A stretch of DNA of 64,000 nt from NCBI RefSeq assembly GCF_030272615.1, contig NC_081406.1, positions 259,769,386 through 259,833,385 on the forward strand, given 5' to 3'. Below the pieces are notes generated by a model. It did not search any database, was not told the DNA's origin, and saw only the letters and a program-made list of their open reading frames with translations. This stretch comes from Cryptomeria japonica. Its lineage: Eukaryota > Streptophyta > Pinopsida > Cupressales > Cupressaceae. A program made the position numbers and the translations under genes. Position 1 is the first letter of the stretch. The number at the start of each line of letters is the position of its first letter. Of this stretch, positions 11,516-22,804 are shown one piece after another.

Positions 11516-11780
11516 CACAGACGTGGCTACCTTCGACACAGATGCGGTTCTGACATGCAAATGCACTTCTGTGAAACACGGACGTGTCTATAAGCCACAG
11601 ATGCGGCTATACATCACAGACGCGGCTTTAACAATCACAAACGCGACTCCAGAACATAAACGCAAGTTTCGAAACCTGCAAAACAAAATGTTGCCGATAA
11701 CACAGACGCAATTTAAGCTGTCGTAGACGCGCTGGAAAATCAAAAACGCGATCCGAATGTATGCAGACACAGAAATACCA
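11516..11780. repeat. Imperfect CACAGACGCGG repeats, cluster 2
   Basis: About ten degenerate copies of CACAGACGCGGCT-like words lie about 20-28 bp apart (for example cacagatgcggc, cacagacgcggc, cacaaacgcgac). The CpG-bearing core is striking in an AT-rich background. It shares its word with cluster 1 over 1 kb away. Confidence 0.7.
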
Positions 11781-11860
11781 AAAATGTTGTCGAAAACGTC
11801 TGATCTGCAACTTCAAAAACACAAAATCTGCAACAAGGAGGTTAAATACAAAGGGACAAG

Positions 11861-11880
11861 AGTCCCACCGGGCATGCCAA
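11861..11880 (-). other. E1 primer-binding site
   Basis: On the minus strand this reads TGGCATGCCCGGTGGGACTC and starts two bases after the LTR end, as expected for a gypsy primer site. It begins with TGG, complementary to a tRNA CCA tail. The tRNA was not identified. The E2 site at 15814 is related. Confidence 0.7.
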
Positions 11881-11882
11881 AA

Positions 11883-12652
11883 TGTGTATGGTGAAAATGG
11901 ATAACAATAATAACAAAATTGAAAGGCTAAATGAATTCAACCACTAAACCCTAGCCTAACAACAACAAAGATCCACCATAACATATGAAGATTACCTAAG
12001 ACATTGCAAATCAAATGAAATCACAAAGATTATACCATCACATGTCCAATAGGGTTTTGATCTCCATTCTTCCTATCTCCATTGATCTTTCTTGATATAT
12101 TTGCTCTCAGATTTTATGTGCACAAGAGCTCAAGAAAGAACGGATGTGGTTGCAAGTAGGATCATAGTGTAGTCAATTGATCAAGTAGTTAGGGTTTGAT
12201 AATGAAGGAAGCATCTCCTTAAATAGAAGACACTATATGAAATGGAGGGATAAGATTGAGAGGTGTAAAAAGGAGGTCGGCTAGGATTAGAGGGTAGGTA
12301 GAAAAAATAATAAAATAATGAAAGAGGTAGGTAGTGTAGGAATTAAGAGATGAATGACATGTGTCATGGGTAGAAAAGGATAATGAATTAATTAAATAAA
12401 TAAAGATTTATTTAATTAATAGAAGAAATGAGATCAATTAAATAAATAAAATATTTATTTAATTTAGGAAAAGGATAATTTAAATAAATAAATGTATTTA
12501 TTTAAATGAGAAATAAGGCTAGAAGAGGATAAATGAATTAATTAAATAAATAAAGATTTATTTAATTAATAGAAGAATTAAGCTTAGATAATTAAATAAA
12601 TAAATAAATAAAATATTTATTTAATTAGACTGGACAATTTTGAGTGTCTATA
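11883..12652 (-). repeat. E1 5' LTR
   Basis: The plus-strand left end is TGTGTATGG, next to the primer site. The right end is GAGTGTCTATA, where the expected terminal CA appears mutated to TA. Length is about 770 bp. The U3 side is rich in TTAATTAA and AAATAAATA words (12380-12630). A TATA-like CTATTTAAGG is present on the minus strand near 12212-12221. The right end abuts E0 gag sequence. No partner LTR was found in the window. Confidence 0.65.
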
Positions 12653-14796
12653 GGCGGAACCATAGGTTTGTTTGCTGATTCTGGAGGAAATCTCCCACTT
12701 TGTTCGCATATTAAACTTTCTTCATAAACTGGATGAAACTTGAAATCTGCAATGATTAATGCTTGGTCATATCTTGTAGTGGGAACAATTTCATATCTCA
12801 TTGTTGGAGTGCTTTCTGATGCTTCATTATTTCACACTTCCTGTTGGAAAATATCAGCAACAACCTTAAATTCGGGACAATGCAATTTTGAATGCTAACT
12901 AGTGCTGTGTAACCTACACCAATTTGATTAGGTGGTCTCCACAAGGAAGAATCTGTCATCTGATCAACTTTCCAAAGCGGGTGGATTGTCAAGAGGTGAC
13001 GAAACATTTCTATTGTTGGGCATAGTGTTCCACGTTCTCTTCTAATAGTTATGATTATTGCCATGATATCCTTGGTTATTCTGATTGTTTCTCTAATAAT
13101 TTTGATTATTACTTTGGTAACCCTGATTGTTATTTTGATTACCACCTTGATAATTTCTATGCATACTATAGAGCTGATTATTATGATTCCTCAAATGAGT
13201 AACCTTTGTAGATAATTTCTTTACTTGGTCCATTAACTCTTTCATTTCTTCTTTCTCCTCTTGTGTCCTCGTGGATGTCATGACATTTTTGTAGGTACAC
13301 TGGATGCATTTGTGGAGCTTGAGAAATGGGTACTCCAAGATGGAGTACCAATTGGTTTGATGGCTGAGCAACTGGATACATCAGTTGTGGACCTTGATTC
13401 ATTATCGACGTATGATGCACCAAAGCCTGACTTAAATTCTAAATTTGATTTGTGGCCATAGCCGACCCCAAATTGAGGAAGGGTCCACTAAGATGAGTTC
13501 GCACAAACATAGCTTTAAGTGGATCTAGATAATGATAGTATATCTCTCGAGCATCTAGAATAAGATAAGGAGTCTGCAACCTTATATAAGCCTTCTAGAA
13601 TCAGTTGTTGAATTAATTGATAGGTTCATTCTCTTGTCTTTTATACTCAAAATCCTGTCTATGCAACTCCGATGGGGAAATTTGGATTCCAAACTTTCCA
13701 ATGATTGCTTCCTTCAATTCTTCCCATGAGGTGATGGATCTTGCAGGTAAGTGGATGAACCAATGATACGCTTCTTCTCCCAAGGAATAGGAAAAAAGTT
13801 TGTAGGCCACATCTCAATACTCAATTGGTCTATTTCTAAAATGGTCTTCAAACATCTTGATATGATCTTCTGCCGTCCAACTTGAGTCACTAGCATTGTA
13901 CTTCGAATAGAAATTTTTTGGATTTTTTGGCATCTTGTGAATGTCATTGAAAGCGAGCGGTGACGGGCTAGTAACCAACTAGGTAGCATCGTTTGGAGGT
14001 GGTCCTTGATTCTGGGCCATCTCTTGGTCTTCTTGTTGAAATAGTTGAGCTTCCTCTTTATTTGGATCTTGATCTTGAAACGAAGGATCTAGAAAAGTAT
14101 TGTATTCTCTCGGCACATCCCTTTGATTGAATAATCTATCTCTATCTATTATATCTGAACTTGGTGAAGCCTATTGCCTTCCAAGTCTGGATCTACGAGG
14201 AGTCCTCAACTCACAATGTCTTCATTCTCTAGGAGTTGATCTTATAATTCTTTGATGTCTCTCGGGTGAAAAGGAATTGATACACTCCAGCGTGATCTAC
14301 AGATAGGATCAATCCAGACTTATTGTAATCTTTGAGCAAGTAAATCTCTTTCAATTTTCTCCTCAATTTGTTCGTCAATTCTTTCAGCTATCTCCTCTTC
14401 TTCTTCCAAGACAAAAGAAACTCTAATGTATTGTGGTGCACTTGTTTTCACTTCTCAAGAAAGGTTGTTCAAACTGGATATATTATTTCTTTCATCTAGC
14501 AAGTTCGGTTGCTTGAACTCAAGTTCATCCAATTCAAGCTCATTTGTTCTATCAGGATTAGGCAGCACCATTGTGTCTCATATCAACTTGAAATCTTCAA
14601 CTGGTTTAATTTCTTCTAGGTTGATTGGTAGACTGGTTCACACGATCAACTGCTCTAGGAACAATGATAATCGGAGGCAAGTTTCCCAACTGCTCTTCTT
14701 TGACTATCACTTCTCTCACTTGTCTGAATTCAGCGTGACTACTTTGGTTTCTCCAAGAAAGAGTGTTGAATTGTGAAATGATATCTCTTTATTCAT
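12653..14796 (-). pseudogene. E0 gag (broken, interrupted by E2)
   Basis: Minus-strand reading gives a typical plant gypsy gag: AFNDIHKMPKNPKNFYSKYN, then AEDHIKMFEDHFRNRP, then AYKLFSYSLGEEAYHWF and SWEELKEAIIGKFG. An Asn/Gln-rich tail with NNQGYQSNNQNY follows near 13093-13160. Several in-frame stops and frame changes are present. The start of this gag lies on the other side of E2, at 28604. Sequence at 12660-12800 is still E0 coding. E1 then interrupts it at 12652/12653. The rest of E0 pol is not in the window. Confidence 0.8.
14792..14796 (+). repeat. E2 left target-site duplication TTCAT
   Basis: Five bases abut the 5' LTR. The right copy (28569-28573) reads TTCAC, a 4 of 5 match. Confidence 0.6.
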
Positions 14797-15803
14797 TGTT
14801 AACATTATTTCGAAGTTGTCTGCGGATGGCATTTTCTGTTTTTAGTGGTCCCATCCTTTTGGTTTTCCAGCCTTCCCTCTCACATGCATCAAGTGAGACA
14901 GATGTCAGCTCGGCAGGGGTTCTAATTGCTCGCCTTTTCTATTTAAGGTTTACAGTAGTGTCGAGTTTGCACATGGCGTGGGTTTCATGACATGGCATTC
15001 CTCTCGGTCCCACCGCCTATAATATTTTTTATCACAATTTTCTTGTTGTGCAGTTGCAGAGGTTAGTAGTGATCATGGAACTAACAACTTCAAGGGCAGT
15101 TTGCTAGGTATGACCTCGCGAGATGCCATGACATGTTTTGTGGTCAGAAGCAGTTGCTAGAAGGTGGTGGAGTCTACAAGTTTGTTAGCAAACCTGAGGC
15201 TCTATTTATGTTAGTTTTTTCCTATTGTAGGGGCTCAGAAGTTTTAAGAAAAACAATTAAGTTTTCTTAGTAGGAATTTCAGCCTTTTAAGTTGTTACTG
15301 TTTTCTAAAGAAGGTTAATCAAACTGTGTCTGTGGCCTTTGTGATGTCTCTTTTCAGTATGCTCTGATGGTTTTTTCTATGCTTTCTATTAGGATTCCAA
15401 TAACTTTGGAAATATATATCTAAGATTCTGCTAATTAAACTATGTTTTGCACTTGTTATCTGGTAGATGCATGATGGATATTTCTTTATGTTGCAAAGGA
15501 AATTTGATTGTATCTTAGTTGTGTTTCTGATTTAGACATGTAGATTATTGAATGGGCTCAAAAACCATATATATATATGGGTTTTGTATGCTTATGTCTT
15601 CTTAGAAAATGCTCTAGCGCATCGCCTCGGTAGTTTAGATCTTGTTGTTTTGAATTTTTCCGTCTTTTCCCTTTTCTCAAAACCATAAGGAAGAGTCAGC
15701 TTCTCAATCCGGGAGGTCATTCAGTGAACCTTGCACAATTGGTCCCCCATGACTGAATTTTCCATAAGGTTGTTTTCTTCCAAGGTAAAATTTAGAGTCA
15801 ACA
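14797..15803 (+). repeat. E2 5' LTR
   Basis: It begins TGTTAACATTATTT and ends GAGTCAACA, with TGTT/AACA inverted ends and a length of 1007 bp. It aligns along its length with 27563-28568, with scattered substitutions and small indels, so the insertion is moderately old. A TATA-like TCTATTTAAGG lies near 14937. Confidence 0.92.
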
Positions 15804-15813
15804 GTTCTTTTTC

Positions 15814-15833
15814 TAGCACATCCGGTGGGACCA
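15814..15833 (+). other. E2 primer-binding site (degenerate)
   Basis: TAGCACATCCGGTGGGACCA resembles the E1 site TGGCATGCCCGGTGGGACTC, sharing the CCGGTGGGAC core. The leading TGG appears mutated to TAG. The 10-base gap from the LTR end is longer than usual. Confidence 0.5.
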
Positions 15834-15906
15834 CTTCTTAATAAATTTAAGCCAGTATATGAGCCACAAACCCATTACTAGGAGCTAGATAGCTTCAAAT
15901 CCCAGT

Positions 15907-17809
15907 TTGCTTATTCCACCCTTGGTTAGCATTCATCAATCTGTTGTCTCTTCTTCCCAGAACCCTCCTAGTTTGTCTGCGGTCATCCCGATTATAATAA
16001 TGGCTCAGATTCCACCTAGAAATTTTGTGACATGGGATAATGGAAGTCCTCTCATTCCTCCAATCTTATTTGTCATATGGGCCCCAATCCCCTCTGCCGC
16101 GCTGAAAGCGGTTCCTAAATTTACTGGAGAATGTCCTAAAACTCTAGGAGAGAACTTGCAAGATATAGCCAACATCTGCACAGTCCATAGTATAACCAAA
16201 CAGAATGTATCTTTGACACTTCTCGTGGCATCTTTTAAAGGAAGAGCTCTAGATTGGTATAGATCCCTTGCTCCGAATTCTAGGCGACTGGGATCAGCTG
16301 GGCGACCATTTTTTCCAGAGATTCTCTGACAAATTGAATAGGTCATCTTTGATGCATCAGTTGATTATGATAAAGAGAGCCCCATAGGAAGTGTTAACAG
16401 AGTTCAATTTATGGTTTCAGAGGACTTGGGAGCGGATACCTCTATCCACCTGACCTCTCGCTGACATGGCATTTGTTTTATATCTAAAGGCTTCCAACTC
16501 TGACATATCGGTGATGATTCAATCTTTAGGTAGTAATACTCTCCCTCAAGTGTTCGACTTAGCCGTCTCTGCAGAAAATAACATGATTGATGCAGGGAAG
16601 CTATCATCACGACCGCTTATGCCTATCTTTCCAGATCTATCCAATCAACCAAATGGCCTAAATGTCCTAGAACTGGCTACTGCCAGCTTGTCTACTCCCC
16701 AATCTATGTACACCTACCTCAGACCCCAGCAAGAAAATTTGCCTCCTCCCTCATCTTTAGCTGTAGAGGTCAGTGATATGAAAAATTTGTTGAGATCCTT
16801 TTCGAATGAAATAGTCAATCTAAAAAGATCTCAAATTCCACTAGCTAGACCCCCTTTCCAACAAAATTACCAATCTAATAGACCTCCTTATCAACAAAAC
16901 TAATATGTGAATAATCGAGTTGCTCCGAATCAATCAACTGGTCAGATAGTTCCCGTACCTAATCCGTTGCAAGCAGTCTACCCTAGCACTGGTAAAGAGT
17001 TGATAGTGGGACAAAATAATCTAGCAGACGATACCAATTCTTGGAGTTTTCCATGTAACAATGCACACACCCCAAGAAATTGTCTAAGAGGAAATCTACA
17101 ACAAAATCTTGTAGAGCAGCGCTGCCAAGGCATGGCGATTGATGACTTAGCCTATATGGACCCCGACATGGATAATGCATCTTTCATTGCACAAATGCAA
17201 GGCATGTCAATGGAGCAAGAAATGGAAAAAGCTCTAGATCATGCATTGTTCTCTTGGATGGAAGAAGAAGATGTTGTGATGACTAATGGTGTGGCCCCAT
17301 CAAGATCAGGGGCTCCTCAAGTACAATCAAATTATAACCTTAGATCGAAGAGGCACTTCACAGGAGAAAATGTAGGCATGCAAGGGAAGTTCTCTACCAA
17401 CAAAGTTCCCAAGCAGCTCGTAGCCGCTATTACTTATCCAAGGAAGGACTTTATTCCCTATAAGCCCAAAGAAACAAAGGTGTTGGTGCTGTCAGTACTG
17501 GATGTGGTGGAGTGGTTGAGGAAAGCCCTAACTAACGTGTCTTTATGGGACCTTCTCTCTATCCCAGAGAAAAGGAGTCATTTGAAGGAAGCCTTGTCAG
17601 ATGTGGTTAAACCTCCTAATGGGAAAGATGCTACTTCTCCGGTGGTTAGTGAACAAAGTTCTCAACCTCCCGCAGATAGATCATACTCACCAACGACATT
17701 GACAAATGAGGCCATGCCACTGAAATCTCAATTAGAAGGTAAGCCTAAGCCCAAGCCTTTCTATTTGACCTTCATAGTAGGGATAAGCTTCTACATAACT
17801 CTATGGTAG
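15907..17809 (+). pseudogene. E2 gag (frameshifted)
   Basis: A likely start is the Met at 16000 (MAQIPPRNFVTWDNGSP), with an upstream in-frame Met at 15907. The gag core is visible: AVPKFTGECPKTLGENLQDI and FKGRALDWYRSL. A frame change follows near 16290 and the frame continues at 16466-16903 and 16907-17809, with a stop between them at 16903. A degenerate knuckle of form CX4HX4C (CNNAHTPRNC) is near residue 45 of the third segment. The C-terminal part (NYNLRSKRHF and onward) leads into the protease with an 8-base frame overlap at 17803. Confidence 0.8.
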
Positions 17810-18408
17810 ACCCCGGCGCCAACACTACCATCATGCCTAAGCAAATCGCTGAGGTATTGAATATTAAGTATGAGTCATTGAATCATTGTTTTATGCAATT
17901 AGATGGGAAGAAGGTACAGACCGTGGGCCTCATTAAAAATCTTCTGCTAACATTGTTCGCATGTCCTAGCATCACAGTGTCTCAAGAAGTTGTGATTATC
18001 AACATTCCTCCTATTTTTAGCCTTTGCCTCTCTAAAGACTTCACAACCAAGATAGGAGGTTACCTATCTTTAGACTGGTCTCACCTTATCCTTTATACTC
18101 AGTGGGGTGCCAAGCTCAAAATATTCTTAGAACCCCTCCATACTAAACATGTAGTGGATCAAGCTATGCTCAATTTTGAGCCCACTCACACTTCAATCTC
18201 TGGCAAAGAAAGAAAGATGGTAGAATTCATTGAGGATGAAGAAATTACAAGAGATATCTCCTCAGGAAAAGATGTTTTTCTCAAAGAATTCATTGACTCT
18301 AACCCATATTCAAATTATCATGCCACTGGTCTTGGTACTTACTGCATTTTTTATGAAGGTCAGGTTATCCCAAAACTAGTTAAAGATCCCTTCAACCAAA
18401 AGGATTTA
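17803..18408 (+). CDS. E2 aspartic protease
   Basis: The active-site block reads MVDPGANTTIMPK. The catalytic Asp is present, but the usual Ser or Thr after it is Pro, which would be expected to impair activity. The flap and later strands are recognisable (LNHCFMQLDGKKV; LLLTLFACPSITVSQEVVII). The open frame continues to 18501 into the RNase H. The start at 17803 overlaps the end of gag, suggesting an ancestral frame change or a single decayed frame. Confidence 0.7.
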
Positions 18409-18884
18409 TCCTCTATACTCTGGACCCTGCATTTTGATGGTGCAAGATGTAAAGTAGGCTCAAGCACTAGGATTTGTTTTACTTCACCTTCAGGTGAATA
18501 GATTCTAAAGTCTTTCCGCTTAGATTTTGTGTGTTCGAACAATGAAGCGGAATATGAAGGGCTGATTTAGGGCCTGATTTTGGCAGAAAAGATGGGTATA
18601 AAGAAATTGAAGGTTTTGGGTGACTCTGAACTTGTCGTTAATCAGGTTCAGGGAATCTCCAGCACAAACATGTCCGTATGAGGTCTTACCGCCATAGAGC
18701 ATGGGATTTAATCAAAATCTTTGATGCTTTCAACATCCAAAGGATTCCTCGAAAGGCAAACGCATCCGCTGACTGGATGGACACTATCGGATCGCATTTT
18801 GACCCCACTGTGGATTTGCTAGTCAACCCCCAGGCGATTGGTGTCATCTTCCAACCAGATATCCCCGATAATGATACCCACTAG
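18409..18884 (+). pseudogene. E2 archaeal-type RNase H placed before RT (broken)
   Basis: The RNase H core is readable across one frame change: D in LHFDGA, E in NNEAEYEGLI, D in VLGDSELVVNQV, and D in ANASADWMDTIG. Stops occur after SGE (18499), after EGLI and after NMSV. The last part is in another frame (18678-18884). The domain resembles the archaeal-type RNase H of E1 but lies between protease and RT, not after the RT-linked RNase H. That order is unlike E1. Confidence 0.75.
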
Positions 18885-18941
18885 TAGGTTTTTGAAAGCA
18901 ATGATAAAATCGCTCTGTTCATTCAGAACTTAGGAGAATTT

Positions 18942-20547
18942 GTGGATCAACTGCAGCCTAAGGTTAAAGAAGCTTACGGGGATCTAATCATACAGTTGAA
19001 GTCAAACAAGCTCCCTAATGGGTTAATCAACTTAGAAAATATTTTTGACCATGACGAAACCAAAAATGATAAGTGGAAGCTCACGGCTAACAAAGGAGAC
19101 TATACCAAAATGTTAGTAGGTGACGGTAGGATCCTCAAATTTAGAAAGGAGATTTCCCCCCAAGACCGAAAGAGGTTGGCCCGAAACTATGATGAGTACG
19201 TGGGTGTGTTAGCATGGTCTTACAAGGATTTGAAAGGGTACAATCCTAACATCATTAAGCATACTATCTAACTCACAGATGGAGCCAAGCAGGTCTGACA
19301 GAAGAAGAGACCTATTAATCTGAAAATTGAGCTACTCATGGCCCAAGAGTTAAGAAAGCTGATAGAATCAAGAATCATCTATCCTATCAAACAAAGTACA
19401 TGGGTATCCAATCTGGTTCCCGTGAGGAAAAAGAATGGAGATATCTGGTTATGCGTGGATTTTAGGGACTTAAACCAAGTGTCCTTAAAAGATCATTACT
19501 TGTTGCCATCAATGGAGCAATTGTTAAGCACAGTGGCGGGATCAGAAATGTTCTTGATGCTAGATGGTTTCTCAAGTTACAATCAGGTTCTAGTGAAGTC
19601 AGAAGACCAACATAAGATGACCTTTACGACCAAATGGGGAACGTTCACCTATCAAAATATGTCATTCGGTTTGTCAAACGTCGGCATAACTTTTCAAAGG
19701 GCCATGGACCTAGCTTTCAAGGAGCTTATCAACAAAATCATCCTTATATATCTGGATGACCTAACTATGTTTTCAAAAAGAAAAGAAGACCATTTTGATC
19801 ATTTGGAGCTGGTTTTCCAAAAGTGTTTAGAGTTTGGAATCTTTTTGAACCCGAAAAAAGTGTATTTTTGGTGTCCCGCAAGGCAAATTACTAGGGTATG
19901 CTATCTCCAATGAAGGAGTCTCCATCGATCTTGATCGGGTCAAGGCAATAAAGTAGCTTCCCCTTCCTGTCAATAAAAAGGGAGTCCAGTCTTTCCTGGG
20001 CAAGGTTAACTTTGGTAGCCGCTTTATTTCAGATTTTGTAGGAATGGTGAGGCCTATCACCTTGATGTTAAAAAAAGAAATGTATTTCAAGTGGACCTCT
20101 AAGGCTAAGGACGCTTTCGAGAAAAGCAAAGAAGCTATTTTCTCAGCTCCTGTGTTGTCCAATCCCGATATAAATAAAGATTTCATTATGTATGTTTTCT
20201 CTAGCCACTATAGCATTGTTGTGGTCCTAACCCAGAGAGAGGTGGAGTCAGGGGGCAAGCACCCTATAGCTTTCCACTCCAAGACTCTAAAAGAATACGA
20301 GGCTAGGTATAACTTCATTGAAAAACAAGCTTTGGTTGTAGTTAAGGGCCTTAAAAAGTTTAGGCATTTCATCGCCTGCAATAAGACTACTGTTTATGTC
20401 GCTCATCATTCAGTCAGAGAATATATCATGGAGGGTGACATCACTAAGAAAAGGGAAAATTGCATCACAAAAATCTTGGAGTATGACGTTGACGTCAGGC
20501 CTACCAAGATAGTCCACAATAAAGGTTTGTGTGAGTACTTAACCTAA
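18942..20547 (+). pseudogene. E2 reverse transcriptase and RNase H (broken)
   Basis: A pre-RT linker (18942-19271) ends in EYVGVLAWSYKDLKGYNP. RT follows with WVSNLVPVRKKNG, CVDFRDLNQVSLKDHY, LMLDGFSSYNQ, MSFGLSNVGITFQRAM and the catalytic YLDD box. A frame change at about 19858 occurs in the NPKK region; the expected continuation is in the next frame. The connection and RNase H-like part run 20044-20547 (HPIAFHSKTLKEYEARYNFIEKQALVVV). The catalytic Asp usual in this RNase H is not evident, as in other elements with a second RNase H. Confidence 0.85.
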
Positions 20548-21873
20548 GATTTCGGACCCCGAGACCCCGAGATAGCCACAAAAGAATTTGTTATGGCCAT
20601 TTCAAAACCACCAGAAGCATGCTGGTCGGAGGAGAGGAAACATTTCATGAAGACAATAATTTTTCCTGAGGCCCTCCCCACAGGAAAAAGGAGGTTCTAT
20701 AGATTGCAGAACATTGGCTTCTGATTGGTAGATGACGTGATTTTTAAAAGGAATTTCAACAGAGTCCTACTTTGTTGTGTGAATCAAAGCCAAGCTGATA
20801 GGATTTTACACGAATTTCATTATGGTTCATCAGGAGGTCACTTCTCAGCATCAACTACCATCATCAAAATCACATGTGCCAGATATTTCTGGCCTTCTAT
20901 GTTCAAAGATGTGCACACCTTGGTAAGGAAGTGCAAAGAATGCCAGCATTATACTGGCAGGTATAGAAAGGAAGCAATGCCACTACAAACCATAGTGGTG
21001 GAAGAACCCTTTGCTCAATGGGGACTCAACTTCATAGGGATGATCAACCCCCCAATCTTGGTTGGACACAAGTGGATCTTAACTACCACAGATTATTTCA
21101 CTTGATGGTCTGAAGCCGTCCCTTTGAAAAATTCATCTGAGTCTGAAATCTTAGCTTTCCTAGAGGATCTAGTATGTCATTATGGTCCACCAAAGACCAT
21201 AATTTCAGATAATGTGCATGCATTTGTAGGCTCACGACTCACCCAGTTTCCCCTGGGTAAAGGTATTTATCTCAAAACCCCCTCGAACTATTATCAGCAA
21301 GGAAACAAACTCATTGAGTCCACTAACAAGAATCTCGTCAGACTCATCAAACGGATAGGCTCAGAACACAAAAGGGAGTGGCATCACCATTTAAGGAGAG
21401 CATTATAGGCAGACTGAATAACACCAAAGTAGGTCTTAAAGACCTCCCTGTATAAACTGGTATATGGGAAGGATGCATTGTTTCTCATATCTCTAGAAAT
21501 CCCAACCTTGCAACAACTTAAGTCTTTTGAAGTGGCGGAGAATGGCCCCATGAATGTGAGGTTAGCAGAAATCATGGAATTGGAAGAGGCTAGAGAAGTT
21601 ACATTTGTGTCTCTCCAGACCCGTCAGCAAACCATCAAAAAGTGGTTTGCTAATAAAAGAAGTTTTGCCTCGCAATTCAAACAGGGCGACCTAGTTTTAA
21701 AGTTAAATGAAAGGGCTGCCAAGCCCGGCCAACATGCTAAATTTGACGGGTTATGGGAGGGTCCTTTCCATATAGTGGGTTGCAAAGGGTTCAATTCTTT
21801 CAATCTTGAGGATATGCAAGGAGACCTTCTTACGATCCCTTTCAACGAGTTCTACCTAAAACTTTTTCACTAG
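20548..21873 (+). pseudogene. E2 integrase (broken, first catalytic Asp replaced)
   Basis: The zinc-binding HHCC is visible: HEFHYGSSGGH and CKECQH. In the catalytic core, the expected GLDF reads GLNFIGMI, so the first Asp is Asn. The second Asp (IISDNVHAF) and the Glu (LIESTNKNL) are present. In-frame stops occur at 20722-20724, 21103-21105 and 21406-21408 and further on. The C-terminal block KFDGLWEGPFHIVG and the end PFNEFYLKLFH are clear, with the stop at 21871-21873. Most segments share one frame. Confidence 0.85.
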
Positions 21874-21980
21874 CTTTGTGTCTCTGATGTGCATAATGTA
21901 AAATAGTGCTCTTGTGTGCTTTTATTTGTTTAATTATTCTTCCCTTATGTTTTCCCCCCAGGTAAAGTGCAAATCAAAAT

Positions 21981-22199
21981 ATGCCATTATTAAGGAAAAG
22001 AGAGAGATTATCATATTATGAATATGTTTACAATGATTTACAAAATATAGAAGTGCCCCCAGCTGCATTTGTCAAAATAAGAAAGAGAAGAAAGGTGGGG
22101 GCTATCACTAACAAGAATTATCTTCATCCTCTTGTTCCCCCAAGAGAAAATCAGTCTTCAGTATCATCCACTACATCCTCTCCTTCCAACCACTCATGA
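21981..22199 (+). CDS. Short basic ORF after E2 integrase
   Basis: It is 72 codons, with a basic stretch (KIRKRRKVG) near the middle and a Ser/Thr/Asn tail. It follows a sequence with a pyrimidine-rich run and AG at about 21940-21962, so it could be a spliced downstream product. I recognise no domain, and it may be fortuitous. Confidence 0.3.
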   Translation: MPLLRKRERLSYYEYVYNDLQNIEVPPAAFVKIRKRRKVGAITNKNYLHPLVPPRENQSSVSSTTSSPSNHS

Positions 22200-22426
22200 T
22201 TCGAAGCGCTTCCAAACTCTTCAACCATGATCACGAGGACTATGTCAGGAGGGATATCTGGCATCAAAACCCATAGGAATATGTAGTCCCTGAAGTCGGT
22301 GTACCAATCAGTACCATCTAGAACAGGAATGATCAGATAGATTTGAAGGAGGAACTCCGCAACAAGCTTTGTTCAAAAGTGATGAGAGGATAGCGACATC
22401 GTCTGTAGTTCGCCAATGAGTGGGTG

Positions 22427-22804
22427 TCAGGTCACCTCTTCTCCAGATGTGATGAACCTCTGCAAGTCCGATGCCAGAGGTAAACCCCTAAAAGGGATGT
22501 AATATGTTACGACATCCTCTAACCCCCCGAGGTAATCCCCCAGGAAGAGAGCTCTCGTAAGCTTTGTGGTCTCAAACCCACCAATTCCATATTCTAGCAG
22601 GGAAGCTATGAAATGTGAGTAAATGTCCATATTTACTCAGTAGCGGTCTGCATTGTCTACAAAGTCCTCACCAAGCACCCATTTAATGGTGGAAATGATC
22701 AAAGGATTCTTCCTCCTCATCATCCTCTACACCATCTGGTCAGAAATGTTGCCAAGGAAAGCAATCTGTGCCTTACTACTAACAAGCCTAACGGGGGTAT
22801 CCAT
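22427..22804 (-). pseudogene. E2 antisense ORF (decayed)
   Basis: On the strand opposite to gag-pol, one frame is open from the Met at 22804 (MDTPVRLVSSKAQIAFLGN) to a stop at 22427, about 125 codons, apart from two internal stops. Its composition is that of a globular protein (for example FVDNADRY; GGLEDVVTYYIPFRGLPL). Antisense genes between integrase and the 3' LTR are known in some Tat-type elements such as maize Grande. I infer a similar relic here, with function unknown. Confidence 0.5.

Larger units (their letters stand above)
9659..11860 (-). other. E1 long 5' leader
   Basis: This non-coding stretch of about 2.2 kb lies between the primer-binding site and gag on the minus strand. It holds two clusters of short imperfect repeats (10150-10300 and 11516-11780) and a GC-richer block at about 10583-10925. 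Plausible roles are packaging or translation control, but nothing in the sequence proves either. Short open frames here show no domain. Confidence 0.55.
1851..12652 (-). mobile_element. E1: Tat-lineage Ty3/gypsy LTR retrotransposon, degenerate
   Basis: On the minus strand from right to left the order is LTR (11883-12652), primer-binding site, a leader of about 2.2 kb, gag, protease with G-patch remnant, a linker domain, RT, RNase H, archaeal-type RNase H and integrase. The dual RNase H order places it in the Tat branch of Ty3/gypsy. The reading frame is broken by several frameshifts and stops, so the copy cannot encode a working polyprotein. The 3' LTR was not found; the left limit given is arbitrary and the true end may be outside the window. 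E1 lies inside E0: its LTR abuts E0 gag-pol sequence at 12653. Confidence 0.85.
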
